This document shows positions 1 through 7,619 of a DNA stretch of 13,841 nucleotides, piece by piece (position 1 is the stretch's first letter; each line of letters opens with the position of its first letter). The stretch is from an uncultured Bacteroidales bacterium. GTDB lineage: Bacteria; Bacteroidota; Bacteroidia; Bacteroidales; UBA3663. The stretch is from contig CALBPV010000104.1 of assembly GCA_937899265.1 (NCBI GenBank), forward strand, positions 1 to 13,841. The letters run 5' to 3'. A program made the position numbers and the translations under genes. The notes under the pieces were generated by a model, which searched no databases, was not told the origin of the DNA, and saw nothing but the letters and a program-made list of their open reading frames with translations.

Positions 1-489
1 ATTCGCCGATCTTCTTTTTGAAAAATCGCCCTCACAACTTGCCGCAAAGGTTTCTATTACGCATAGTTTGGGCCGCGTTCTCGTCAAAGCCTCTTCCAAA
101 CAGAAGTATGCATCGGATATATCGGATCCGCTTTGTGCCAAAACGAAAGAGATGGTGCCGGTTGTCGCACTTAAGTTCTTTGGATTTAAAGCGTAATTTG
201 CATGAGAATTCCCCAATATCAGAATATCAACCGAATCGTTCTCCGTCAAATCGTAGAACGACTCCCAACGCTTGAATGTCGCATGCCTCGCACCTTCCAT
301 ATCAGGATCGAAACACCTCTTGCTGTCCGTATAACAGATGCAAATCAAGACAACAGCAACCACAAGTAAAATTTTCAGGATAAGTACCCACTTGTTCTTA
401 TACCAACACAAAACATTCTCCTCTTTTCGTAATGTATTTACATTGGAGCTCGGCTTATCAACGGTTTCTCTTTTCTTTTTTTTCGTCAT
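1..489 (-). CDS. SGNH-like O-acetylation partner protein (3' end outside window)
   Basis: An open minus-strand frame of 163 codons runs from ATG at 489 to the window edge without a stop. The first 34 or so residues are charged (MTKKKKRETVDK), followed by one hydrophobic membrane segment (WVLILKILLVVAVVLICICY), so the protein is probably anchored in the inner membrane with the rest outside. Near residue 105 is the block ILGNSHANYALNP; its GNSH resembles the serine-containing block I of SGNH/AlgJ-like proteins. The gene begins 2 bp after the stop of the MBOAT gene, implying translational coupling. Such pairs (AlgI with AlgJ/AlgX-like partners) transfer acetyl groups to exported polysaccharide; that role is inferred from the pairing and motif. 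The catalytic Asp/His region would lie beyond the window, so esterase versus transferase cannot be decided. Confidence 0.72.
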   Translation of the reverse strand, partial: MTKKKKRETVDKPSSNVNTLRKEENVLCWYKNKWVLILKILLVVAVVLICICYTDSKRCFDPDMEGARHATFKRWESFYDLTENDSVDILILGNSHANYALNPKNLSATTGTISFVLAQSGSDISDAYFCLEEALTRTRPKLCVIETFAASCEGDFSKRRSAN

Positions 490-491
490 GA

Positions 492-1084
492 CTAAAACTG
501 GAAATATATAAACGAGTTGTCACTGCTTCCGTAAACGCCTAAATAGACGATCGACAAGGGCAACAATACATATACAAGCCATCTTATTGGAATGGAATTC
601 AACACCTTATAGAGTATTTCTTTTTTTCGCTCTATTATCAGTTCAAAAAACACAATGAGTACAAGGGTCTTCACAGCAAAACCAAACTCCAAACTATTCA
701 ATCCGAATTCGTACAACCTTTCTTGACTATCAAACCCTATATTCGCCAACACAAACCACGCATCGGGGATAGATCGGCTTCTGAAAAAACTGAGAGAAAT
801 GGTCCATATCGAGAAAGTCGTAACAACTCCCAGCAACTTTGAAAAGAATCCCACAGGATTCCATTTCACGAACTTGTTGACAACCAAAAAGATTCCGTTG
901 ATTAATCCCCAAACTACGAATGTCCACGATGCACCATGCCACAGCCCGCTTACGAGAAAAACGATAATGGTATTTAAATATGTAACCCAAACTCCTTTTC
1001 TGTTGCCTCCCAAAGGAATATACAAATAATCCCTGAACCATGTCGTCAGCGAGATATGCCAGCGCTTCCAAAATTCGGTAAAAG
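492..1084 (-). CDS. MBOAT-family membrane O-acyltransferase, 5' half missing
   Basis: About 196 residues of a membrane-bound O-acyltransferase (AlgI/DltB type) remain. The frame reads FTEFWKRWHISLTTW, then FRDYLYIPLGGNRKG, a family signature, followed by VSGLWHGASWTF, which contains the invariant histidine of the MBOAT active site, then several hydrophobic spans to the stop at 492. Full-length members have about 470-500 residues, so more than half is absent. Reading upstream, family similarity stops abruptly at 1083-1085, where trpB sequence starts on the other strand. An internal ATG at 1025 gives a shorter open frame but lies inside the conserved block and is not a plausible start. The SGNH-like gene follows after 2 bp. 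The likely role is moving acetyl groups across the inner membrane to a polysaccharide. Base composition is clearly more AT-rich than in the trp genes. Confidence 0.9.
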
Positions 1085-1085
1085 G
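1083..1085. other. Breakpoint joining two 5'-truncated genes
   Basis: To the left, minus-strand codons match the MBOAT consensus up to the Phe of FTEFW (1080-1082); the next codon is Pro where family members usually have Ser. To the right, plus-strand codons match TrpB from VGRPSP (1085 onward); the codon before is Lys where TrpB usually has Tyr, and the one before that is a stop. Family similarity on each strand therefore ends within about three bases of the same point, with no visible repeat, target duplication or insertion-sequence end. Confidence 0.75.
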
Positions 1086-2119
1086 TGGGGCGTCCTTCGC
1101 CTCTCTATTTTGCCAAGCGGCTCAGTGAGCGCTACGGTACCCGCATCTATCTCAAGCGTGAGGACCTCAACCACACGGGAGCCCACAAAATCAACAATTC
1201 CATTGGTCAGATTCTCATTGCCAAGAAGATGGGCAAACAGCGCATCATTGCCGAGACGGGAGCCGGACAGCACGGTGTGGCTACAGCCACCGTCTGTGCG
1301 CTCATGAACCTTCCCTGCACGGTCTATATGGGTGCCACCGATGTCAAACGTCAGCACACCAACGTCGAACGAATGAAGATGCTCGGTGCAGAAGTGGTGC
1401 CTGTCACCTCGGGCAACATGACGCTGAAAGATGCCACCAACGAGGCCATCCGCGACTGGTGTTGCCATCCGGCCGAGACGTTCTACATCATCGGCTCCAC
1501 CGTCGGTCCCCATCCTTACCCCGACATGGTGGCACGCCTCCAAAGCATCATTTCCGAGGAAATCAAGGTGCAGCTTCAGGAGAAGACAGGCCGAGACTAT
1601 CCCGACTACCTCATGGCTTGCGTGGGCGGAGGCAGCAATGCCGCCGGCACCGTCTATCACTATATCGATGACTCCCGCGTGAAAATCATTCTGGCGGAAG
1701 CCGGAGGCATGGGTGTCGAATCCGACAAGACAGCCGCTTCGCTCGAAATCGGTACGACGGGCATTCTCCACGGCTCGCGCATCAAACTCATGCAGACCGA
1801 CGACGGACAAATCATTGAGCCTTATTCCATCTCCGCCGGTCTCGACTATCCCGGCACAGGCCCCATCCACTGCAATCTCTATGAGACAGGGCGCGCTCAA
1901 GTGTTGCCCGCCAACGACGATGAAGCGCTGCGTGCCGCTTTCCTGCTCACTCGGTTGGAAGGCATCATCCCGGCTCTCGAGTCGGCTCATGCACTCGCTG
2001 TGCTCGAGAAGGTCAAGTTCCGTCCCGACGACGTGGTCGTCCTCACTGTCAGCGGACGCGGCGACAAAGACCTCGATACCTATCTTTCCCACAAGGACGA
2101 AATCAAATTCGACTTCTGA
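1085..2119 (+). CDS. trpB: Tryptophan synthase beta chain, N-terminally truncated
   Basis: TrpB condenses indole with L-serine to form L-tryptophan using pyridoxal phosphate, in an alpha2-beta2 complex with TrpA. The frame begins at a GTG in VGRPSPLYFAKRL and continues through HTGAHKINN, whose lysine (residue 35 here, Lys87 in E. coli) binds PLP, and GGGSNAAG, the PLP-phosphate loop, to the stop at 2117-2119. It has 344 residues against about 395 for the family, so about 52 residues are missing at the front; the preceding in-frame codons are AAG and a TAA stop. The GTG is the conserved Val of the family and probably not a real start. As it stands the protein is unlikely to fold properly. Either the gene is broken in the cell or the contig is chimeric. 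The stop overlaps the trpE start by one base. Confidence 0.93.
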   Translation: MGRPSPLYFAKRLSERYGTRIYLKREDLNHTGAHKINNSIGQILIAKKMGKQRIIAETGAGQHGVATATVCALMNLPCTVYMGATDVKRQHTNVERMKMLGAEVVPVTSGNMTLKDATNEAIRDWCCHPAETFYIIGSTVGPHPYPDMVARLQSIISEEIKVQLQEKTGRDYPDYLMACVGGGSNAAGTVYHYIDDSRVKIILAEAGGMGVESDKTAASLEIGTTGILHGSRIKLMQTDDGQIIEPYSISAGLDYPGTGPIHCNLYETGRAQVLPANDDEALRAAFLLTRLEGIIPALESAHALAVLEKVKFRPDDVVVLTVSGRGDKDLDTYLSHKDEIKFDF

Positions 2120-3516
2120 TGTTCAGCTATCACGTTTGCTCCAAAAAGACCCTCGGCGATCTCCAGACACCCGTGAGTGTCTATCTCCGTCTGCGCGACC
2201 TGTATGCGCTCTCCGTCCTCATGGAGAGCTCCGACTATCATGCTGCCGAAAACGGTCGCAGTTTCATAGGTGTCTGTCCCTTGGCTCAGGTGGCCATCGG
2301 TCACGGTGTGGGCACTTGTATCTATCCCGACGGCTCGGTCTTCCGTCATGACATCGATGCTTCCTATCGAAGCGATGCGCTTATCAACGAGTTCCTCCGT
2401 TCTTTCTCTGTCGAGGGCGAAGGCAGTCGGCATTGCGGACTCTTCGGCTATACGTCGTTCAATGCCGTCCGTTATTTCGAGAATATCGACATCAAGGATG
2501 AGACCATGAGCCGCAACGATGCGCCAGACATGCTCTATGTGCTCTATAAGTATGTGCTCGTGTTCGACCACTTCAACAACACGCTCACCCTCCACGAACT
2601 GCTCACCGACGGAGAGAAGCCTGATTTCGATCCCGTTGAGAAGGCTATGAACCGCGTCATCAATACAAATTTCGGTTTCCGTCCGGTAGGGGAGACCTCC
2701 TCTCCGCTCACCGACGAAGAGCACAAGGCCAACATCCGGCGCGGCATTGCCCACTGTCAGCGGGGCGATGTGTTCCAGGTCGTCATATCCCGCCGTTTCG
2801 TCCAGCGTTACGAGGGCGACGACTTCCGTCTCTATCGCGCGCTCAGGTCCATCAATCCCTCGCCCTACCTTTTCTACTTCGATTTCGGAGGATTCCGCAT
2901 TTTCGGTTCCTCGCCCGAGACCCATTGCCGAATCGAGGGACGCAAGGCATACATCGACCCCATCGCCGGCACTACACGCCGCACGGGCAATGCCGAACAG
3001 GATGCCCGCAACGCCGACTATCTCCGCAACGACCCCAAGGAGAATGCCGAACATGTCATGCTCGTCGATTTGGCCCGCAATGACCTGTCCCGCAACTGCC
3101 ATGATGTGAAAGTCGAATTCTACAAGGAACTCCAGTACTATTCCCACGTGATTCATTTGGTTTCGCGCGTGTCGGGTACCCTCCGCGAAGATGCCGATCC
3201 CGTCAAGACCTTCATCGACACATTTCCGGCCGGCACCCTCTCGGGAGCGCCCAAGGTGCGTGCCATGCAGATTATCTCCGAATACGAACCCCACAATCGC
3301 GGTGCTTACGGCGGTTGCATCGGTTTCATCGGTTTCGACGGCTCGCTCAACCAGGCCATTACTATCCGCACCTTCGTCTCCCGCAACAACGAACTCTGGT
3401 TCCAGGCCGGTGGAGGCATTGTGGCCAAGAGCGACCCCGAATATGAACTCCAGGAAGTAAATAACAAACTCGGCGCCCTGCGCAAAGCCATCACAGCCGC
3501 CGCACAAACAGATTGA
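2119..3516 (+). CDS. trpE: Anthranilate synthase component I
   Basis: TrpE converts chorismate to anthranilate using ammonia supplied by the TrpG glutaminase; it is the committed step of the pathway. The 465-residue length is normal for the Bacteroidales form. The N-terminal domain carries LMES at residues 34-37, matching the LLES motif that binds tryptophan for feedback inhibition in enteric TrpE. The C-terminal chorismate-binding domain shows IAGTTRRTG, ENAEHVMLVDLARND, PAGTLSGAPKVRAMQI, YGGCIGFIGFDG and a final AGGGIVAKSDPEYE, all in expected order and intact. The ATG at 2119 overlaps the trpB stop (TGATG), which suggests coupled translation, and MFSYHVCSKKTLGD is a sensible N-terminus. 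trpG follows after 3 bp, keeping the two subunits stoichiometric. No defect is visible. Confidence 0.97.
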   Translation: MFSYHVCSKKTLGDLQTPVSVYLRLRDLYALSVLMESSDYHAAENGRSFIGVCPLAQVAIGHGVGTCIYPDGSVFRHDIDASYRSDALINEFLRSFSVEGEGSRHCGLFGYTSFNAVRYFENIDIKDETMSRNDAPDMLYVLYKYVLVFDHFNNTLTLHELLTDGEKPDFDPVEKAMNRVINTNFGFRPVGETSSPLTDEEHKANIRRGIAHCQRGDVFQVVISRRFVQRYEGDDFRLYRALRSINPSPYLFYFDFGGFRIFGSSPETHCRIEGRKAYIDPIAGTTRRTGNAEQDARNADYLRNDPKENAEHVMLVDLARNDLSRNCHDVKVEFYKELQYYSHVIHLVSRVSGTLREDADPVKTFIDTFPAGTLSGAPKVRAMQIISEYEPHNRGAYGGCIGFIGFDGSLNQAITIRTFVSRNNELWFQAGGGIVAKSDPEYELQEVNNKLGALRKAITAAAQTD

Positions 3517-3519
3517 CCT

Positions 3520-4086
3520 ATGAAACTCGTTTTAATCGACAACTACGACTCTTTTGCCTACAATCTGGTGCATGCTTTCCGTGCACTCGGAGCCGAGGTC
3601 ACCGTCTTCCGCAACGACCGTTTCGAGCTTTCCGATTTGGAGCCTTACGACCGTATCGTGCTTTCGCCCGGCCCCGGCATCCCCTCCGAAGCAGGTCTCC
3701 TGCTCGATGTGATTCGCGCCTATGCCGGACGAAAACCCATCCTCGGTGTCTGTCTCGGCGAACAGGCCATCGGTGAATTCTTCGGCGCCTCGCTCGTCAA
3801 CCTCGACGATGTCTTCCACGGGGTGCAGACTCCCTGCCGCATCACCGTCCCCGACGATTGTCTCTTCCGCGGACTTCCGTCCGAAATTCCCGTGGGGCGT
3901 TACCACTCCTGGGTCGTGAGCCGACGGAATCTGCCCGACTGTCTCGAAGTTCTGGCCGAGAGCCCCGAGGGCAACATCATGGCCCTGCGTCACCGCCGCT
4001 TCGACATCCACGGCGTTCAGTTCCATCCCGAATCCGTGCTCACCCCCGACGGAGAAACCATCCTTCGCAACTGGTTGGAGGGTTGA
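3520..4086 (+). CDS. trpG: Anthranilate synthase component II (glutamine amidotransferase)
   Basis: A class I glutamine amidotransferase of 188 residues that hydrolyses glutamine and passes ammonia to TrpE. The catalytic triad is complete: Cys78 in GVCLGEQ, and His169 and Glu171 in VQFHPES. The oxyanion-loop motif SPGPGIP is at residues 49-55 and the N-terminal LIDNYDSF is typical. It is a stand-alone glutaminase, not fused to trpD as in enterics. An identical subunit can serve para-aminobenzoate synthase (PabA), but the position directly between trpE and trpD favours the tryptophan role. The start lies 3 bp after the trpE stop. After the stop comes an unusual 114-bp spacer of tandem octamers before trpD. 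Confidence 0.96.
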   Translation: MKLVLIDNYDSFAYNLVHAFRALGAEVTVFRNDRFELSDLEPYDRIVLSPGPGIPSEAGLLLDVIRAYAGRKPILGVCLGEQAIGEFFGASLVNLDDVFHGVQTPCRITVPDDCLFRGLPSEIPVGRYHSWVVSRRNLPDCLEVLAESPEGNIMALRHRRFDIHGVQFHPESVLTPDGETILRNWLEG

Positions 4087-4100
4087 ACCGCCCTGCCCCC

Positions 4101-4172
4101 CTCGAAACATCGCAACCTCGAAATCTCGAAATCTCGCAACCTCGAAATCTCGAAATATCGAAATATCGCAAC
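4101..4172 (+). repeat. Tandem octamer array, nine units, between trpG and trpD
   Basis: Nine contiguous 8-bp units follow the pattern (C/A)TCG(A/C)AA(C/T), for example CTCGAAAT, ATCGCAAC and CTCGCAAC, from 4101 to 4172 without interruption. The array fills most of the 114-bp gap between two co-transcribed genes. It is not a reading frame of its own, shows no inverted arms, and has units too short and contiguous to be CRISPR repeats. Variation is confined to unit positions 1, 5 and 8, the mark of a repeat that expanded and then drifted. Confidence 0.9.
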
Positions 4173-4200
4173 AACTACTCACTCAATACAAAACACAATC

Positions 4201-5208
4201 ATGATTAAAATGAAACAAATCCTCGACCGTATCCTCTGCGGCGAGCAACTCACTCGCGAAGAAACCCGCGAAATCCTTATAGGCATCACTCAGGAAGCCT
4301 ATCCCACCGAACAGATTACAGCCCTCCTCACGGGCATCCAGATGCGTGGCATCAGCGTTGACGAACTACTCGGCCTGCGCGACGGAATTCTCGAGACAGG
4401 CGTGCCCGTCCCCCTCGATGCCGATCGCTACATCGATGTGGTAGGCACAGGAGGCGACCGCAAGAATACCTTCAACATTTCCACCACTTCCTGCTTCGTC
4501 ATCGCAGGTGCGGGCTACAAGGTCGCCAAACACGGCAACTACGCTTCCACCTCCACGTCCGGCGCTTCCAACGTCATTGCGCAGCACGGCATCCGTTTCT
4601 CGTCCGACATCGACAGCCTCAACCGCAGCATCAACGAGTGCGGTATCGTCTATCTCCATGCCCAGCTCTTTGCCAGAGCCATGAAGTATGTCGGCCCCAT
4701 CCGCAAGGCGTTGCCTTTCCCCACATGCTTCAATCTCCTCGGCCCCATCGTCAATCCTTCGCGTCCCGCCTGCCAACTGCTCGGTGTGGCTACGCTCGAC
4801 CAGATGCGGCTCTACAACAGCGTCTATCAGAAAATAGGCATCGACTACGGCATCGTCCACAGCATCGACGGTTACGACGAGATTTCGCTCACGGGCGATT
4901 TCAAGGTTCAGACCAACAACTACGAGCGTGTGTTCTCTCCCGCCGAATTGGGGCTCCACATCGCCCGTCCGGAGGAGCTGCAGGCCGGAGCAGACGAACA
5001 TCAGGCGGCTGCCATCTTCGATTCTGTGCTCGAGAACCGTTGTCTGCCCGCCCAGCAGGAGATTGTCATCGCCAATGCCGCCTTCGGAATCCAGGTGCTC
5101 GAGGGCGGACAGAAGTCCATCGAAGAGTGTCTCGCCATTGCCCGCGAGAGCATTGAGAGCGGAAGCGCCCTCCGTACGTTCAAGAAATTTGTAGCCCTCA
5201 ATTCCTGA
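4201..5208 (+). CDS. trpD: Anthranilate phosphoribosyltransferase
   Basis: TrpD transfers the phosphoribosyl group of PRPP to anthranilate, the second step of the branch. The 335-residue protein has the PRPP-binding glycine loop VGTGGD at 81-86 followed by NTFNIST, then KHGN at 110-113 and TSGASNV. The later FPTCFNLLGPIVNP and QLLGV segments are also family features. Length is normal. Two starts are possible, ATG 4201 (MIKMKQIL) and ATG 4210 (MKQIL); homologues often begin near the second, but neither has a recognisable Shine-Dalgarno sequence, which is usual in this phylum. The gene stands free of trpG and is flanked on both sides by short-unit tandem repeats (octamers before, heptamers after). 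Confidence 0.96.
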   Translation: MIKMKQILDRILCGEQLTREETREILIGITQEAYPTEQITALLTGIQMRGISVDELLGLRDGILETGVPVPLDADRYIDVVGTGGDRKNTFNISTTSCFVIAGAGYKVAKHGNYASTSTSGASNVIAQHGIRFSSDIDSLNRSINECGIVYLHAQLFARAMKYVGPIRKALPFPTCFNLLGPIVNPSRPACQLLGVATLDQMRLYNSVYQKIGIDYGIVHSIDGYDEISLTGDFKVQTNNYERVFSPAELGLHIARPEELQAGADEHQAAAIFDSVLENRCLPAQQEIVIANAAFGIQVLEGGQKSIEECLAIARESIESGSALRTFKKFVALNS

Positions 5209-5211
5209 TAC

Positions 5212-5280
5212 CTGAAACCTGAAACTTGAAACTTGAAACTTGAAACTTGAAACGTGAAACCTGAAACTTGAAACCTGAAG
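5212..5280 (+). repeat. Tandem heptamer array (NTGAAAC), between trpD and trpC
   Basis: Nine full 7-bp units NTGAAAC (first base C, T or G) run from 5212 to 5274, and a tenth partial unit CTGAAG abuts the trpC ATG at 5281. The array occupies essentially the entire 72-bp gap, so trpC is translated from a start placed directly after repeat sequence, with no other leader. The antisense frames stay open across it because the unit contains no stop in those phases, producing a low-complexity antisense translation that is an artefact. Confidence 0.93.
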
Positions 5281-6093
5281 ATGGATATTCTCGAAGAAAT
5301 CGTCGCCCGAAAGCGACTCGAGGTCGCCGCACGCAAGGAGCTTCTCCCACCCCGGCAACTGTATGCCCGGGTGGAGGAGAGGCTGCTTGCCTCCAACCGC
5401 CGTCCGCATCTCTCGATGCGTCGCTCTTTGGCCGAAAGTGACTCGGGCATCATCGCCGAGTTCAAACGCAAGTCGCCCTCCAAAGGCTGGATTCACGCCG
5501 ATGCCCGTCCTGAGGATGTGGTGCCGCTATATGCGACCGGTGGAGCGTCCGCGTTGTCGATTCTCACCGATGAGCCTTATTTCGGGGGCTTGCCCTCCTT
5601 CATCACTGACGTGCGTCCGCTGGTGCCAGATACGCCTGTTCTCCGCAAGGACTTCATCATCGACGAGTATCAGCTCTTCGAGGCCTGCGACATCGGTGCC
5701 GATGCCGTCCTGTTGATTGCAGCCGACCTCAAGCCCGCTCTGTTCCGCTCGCTGCTGGCTACGGCCCACGAACTCGGGCTGGAAGTCCTGCTCGAGATTC
5801 ACGACCCGCATGAACTCGACTATGTGGTTCCCGAGGTCGATATGCTGGGGGTGAACAACCGTCATCTCGGTACCTTCCACACCGACGTTCAGCAGAGCTA
5901 TGACATTGCCCGTCTTTTGCCCTCCGACTTCGTTCTTGTTTCCGAGAGCGGCATCTCCGCTCCGCAGACAGTGCGCGAACTGCGTGCCGCCGGATTTCGT
6001 GGATTTCTCATAGGCGAGACCTTCATGCGCGAGGCCGACCCGGGTGCTGCCCTCCGTCGTTTCATTCAGCAACTTTCATCTCCCGAGTCATGA
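5281..6093 (+). CDS. trpC: Indole-3-glycerol phosphate synthase
   Basis: TrpC closes the indole ring, converting CdRP to indole-3-glycerol phosphate with loss of CO2 and water. The 270-residue (beta/alpha)8 barrel has the expected catalytic groups: Glu60 and Lys62 in AEFKRKSPSKGW, Lys123 in VLRKDFIIDEYQ, Glu172 in LLEIHDPHEL, Asn192 in GVNNRHLGTF and the SESGIS segment at 221-226. ILTDEPYFGG at 94-103 is also typical. It is monofunctional, unlike the TrpC-TrpF fusion of enterics. Its start directly follows the heptamer array, and its stop overlaps the trpF start by four bases (ATGA at 6090-6093), so the two barrel enzymes of consecutive steps are probably translationally coupled. Confidence 0.97.
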   Translation: MDILEEIVARKRLEVAARKELLPPRQLYARVEERLLASNRRPHLSMRRSLAESDSGIIAEFKRKSPSKGWIHADARPEDVVPLYATGGASALSILTDEPYFGGLPSFITDVRPLVPDTPVLRKDFIIDEYQLFEACDIGADAVLLIAADLKPALFRSLLATAHELGLEVLLEIHDPHELDYVVPEVDMLGVNNRHLGTFHTDVQQSYDIARLLPSDFVLVSESGISAPQTVRELRAAGFRGFLIGETFMREADPGAALRRFIQQLSSPES

Positions 6094-6740
6094 TAGTCAA
6101 AGTCTGCGGCATGCGTGAGCCCGCCAATATCCTCGCTGTTGAACAGCAGGTGGCTCCCGACTGCATGGGGTTCATCTTCTATCCCAAATCGAAACGCTAT
6201 GTCCGTTCGGTTCCGGCATATATGCCGGCTTCCTGCGACAGGGTGGGGGTCTTTGTCAATGCCGAGCCGAACGATATTCTCGAGCGGGTCTGCGACTATG
6301 GTCTCCATGCCATACAGCTGCATGGCGAAGAGTCTCCGGAATTTATTGCCGAACTCCGTCGTCGTCTGCCCGACCGCATGGTGGTCATCAAAGCCCTCTC
6401 CACCGAAGCCGATACTTCTGCCTCTCTCGATGCCCGGCTGGAGCCGTATTTTCCGTGGGTCGATTTCTTCCTTTTCGACACCCCGACGGACGCTTACGGC
6501 GGTTCGGGCCAACAGTTCGACTGGTCCGATCTTGAGACCTATCACGGCCCCGTTCCCTTCCTTCTGAGCGGTGGTATCGGTCCCGACAGTATAGAGGCTC
6601 TTCGTGCCTTTCGCCATCCCCGTTGGGTCGGCATCGACCTCAATTCGCGCTTCGAGAGCGCTCCCGCCGTCAAGGATGTGCCCGCTCTCCAGTCATTTGT
6701 CCAACAATTCAGAACACTTTTCAAAGGAAATTCTATTTAA
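6090..6740 (+). CDS. trpF: Phosphoribosylanthranilate isomerase
   Basis: TrpF carries out the Amadori rearrangement of N-phosphoribosylanthranilate to CdRP, the step before TrpC. The 216-residue barrel keeps the general base Cys6 in KVCGM and the general acid Asp130 in FLFDTPT, plus the phosphate-binding segments LLSGGIGPDS and GIDLNSRFE. QLHGEES around residues 76-82 is another family mark. Length is normal (about 200-220). ATG 6090 overlaps the trpC stop. The last residues (FRTLFKGNSI) look ordinary, and the stop at 6738-6740 is followed by a 105-bp spacer carrying a dispersed repeat and a hairpin before trpA. Confidence 0.96.
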   Translation: MIVKVCGMREPANILAVEQQVAPDCMGFIFYPKSKRYVRSVPAYMPASCDRVGVFVNAEPNDILERVCDYGLHAIQLHGEESPEFIAELRRRLPDRMVVIKALSTEADTSASLDARLEPYFPWVDFFLFDTPTDAYGGSGQQFDWSDLETYHGPVPFLLSGGIGPDSIEALRAFRHPRWVGIDLNSRFESAPAVKDVPALQSFVQQFRTLFKGNSI

Positions 6741-6764
6741 ACGTTGAGAATATGGATATCAGTC

Positions 6765-6840
6765 TTGATACTGCAATTCTCCAATTCTCCGCTCGGTTGG
6801 ATTTGCAATCCGACCGCATCGAATAATTAATAAAAGAGCC
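6765..6840. repeat. Dispersed intergenic repeat between trpF and trpA
   Basis: Read on the minus strand, this segment has two blocks that recur in the repeat-rich block near 10.5 kb: 6840-6825 matches 10481-10496 (14 of 16 bases), and 6790-6765 matches 10506-10531 (22 of 26). The middle differs: here it holds a hairpin, there only a few bases. Two perfect tandem octamers AATTCTCC lie at 6775-6790. The element is non-coding and fills the gap inside the operon. Confidence 0.7.
6794..6816. repeat. Compact palindrome in the trpF-trpA spacer
   Basis: Arms CGGTTGGATT (6794-6803) and AATCCGACCG (6807-6816) pair over 10 positions with one G-U wobble around a 3-nt loop TGC. No T-run follows, so it is not a good intrinsic terminator. 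It may stabilise the upstream mRNA end, pause polymerase, or be a REP-like palindrome carried by the dispersed repeat. Confidence 0.75.
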
Positions 6841-6845
6841 CTCAA

Positions 6846-7619
6846 ATGAATCGTATCAATCAGCTTTTTCTCAATCCTTCGTCCAAGATTCTTTCCATCT
6901 ACTTTTGTGCGGGAGCTCCCCGTCTTGACAACACAGCTCAGGTCATCCGCAGTCTGGCTGCCCACGGCATCTCCATGATAGAGATTGGCGTGCCCTTCTC
7001 CGACCCGCTCGCCGACGGTCCTGTCATCCAGAATGCCGCAACCAAAGCCCTCCGCAACGGCATGTCGGTTCGGCTGCTCTTTTCCCAACTTCAGGACATT
7101 CGCCGAGATGTCGATATCCCGCTCATCCTCATGGGCTATCTCAACCCCCTCCTGGCATATGGGTTCGAAGCCTTCTGTAAGAAATGTGTCGAGGTGGGTG
7201 TGGACGGCATGATTATTCCCGACCTTCCCTTCAAAGACTACATCGAAATTTACAAACCCATTGCCGACAGCTATGGCCTCCGCATCATCATGCTCATTAC
7301 GCCCGAGACGTCCGAAGACCGCATCCGATTCATCGACGACAATACCGACGGATTCATCTACATGGTGTCATCCGCTGCCACTACGGGAGCCCAAAAGAGC
7401 TTCGACGAGGCCAAACAGGCCTATTTCCACCGAATCGATGCCATGCATCTCCGCAATCCCCGTCTCATCGGCTTCGGCATCAGCAACCGTCAGACCCTCA
7501 CTTCCGCTCAGGAGAATGCCGCCGGTGCCATCATCGGCTCCAAGTTCGTCACCCTCCTCGATGAACTCGGAGACCCCGACCGAGCCATCGAAGCTCTCTT
7601 CGAGGCGCTGGAACATTAG
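6846..7619 (+). CDS. trpA: Tryptophan synthase alpha chain
   Basis: TrpA cleaves indole-3-glycerol phosphate to indole and glyceraldehyde-3-phosphate; the indole passes through a tunnel to TrpB. The 257-residue protein contains the catalytic Glu46 and Asp57 in MIEIGVPFSDPLADGP, followed by VIQNAATKAL. Phosphate-site features include IIPDLPF, the VSSAATTGAQ segment (VS.xGvTG in most members) and GFGISN near the C-terminus. It is the last trp gene. The ATG at 6846 lies 105 bp after trpF, an unusually long gap for this operon. No convincing intrinsic terminator follows: the nearest hairpin (CTCACG 7725-7730 with CGTGAG 7740-7745) has only a weak pyrimidine tail. Its usual partner trpB, at the other end of the operon, is truncated here. 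Confidence 0.96.
   Translation: MNRINQLFLNPSSKILSIYFCAGAPRLDNTAQVIRSLAAHGISMIEIGVPFSDPLADGPVIQNAATKALRNGMSVRLLFSQLQDIRRDVDIPLILMGYLNPLLAYGFEAFCKKCVEVGVDGMIIPDLPFKDYIEIYKPIADSYGLRIIMLITPETSEDRIRFIDDNTDGFIYMVSSAATTGAQKSFDEAKQAYFHRIDAMHLRNPRLIGFGISNRQTLTSAQENAAGAIIGSKFVTLLDELGDPDRAIEALFEALEH

Noticed and set aside
18..275. Plus-strand 85-codon ORF
   Set aside because: It is antisense to the SGNH-like gene, whose frame has a membrane segment, a family motif and tight coupling to the MBOAT gene.
1046..2092. Long antisense open frame over trpB (348 codons)
   Set aside because: It lies opposite strongly conserved TrpB codons; its composition follows from the GC-rich third positions of trpB, and the translation has no recognisable domain.
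2080..3507. Long antisense open frame over trpE (475 codons)
   Set aside because: It is opposite every conserved TrpE motif, with no promoter and no family resemblance. The same applies to the antisense frames over trpG, trpD, trpC and trpF.
4101..5280. CRISPR array
   Set aside because: Units are 7-8 bp and contiguous, with no spacers and no cas genes in the window.
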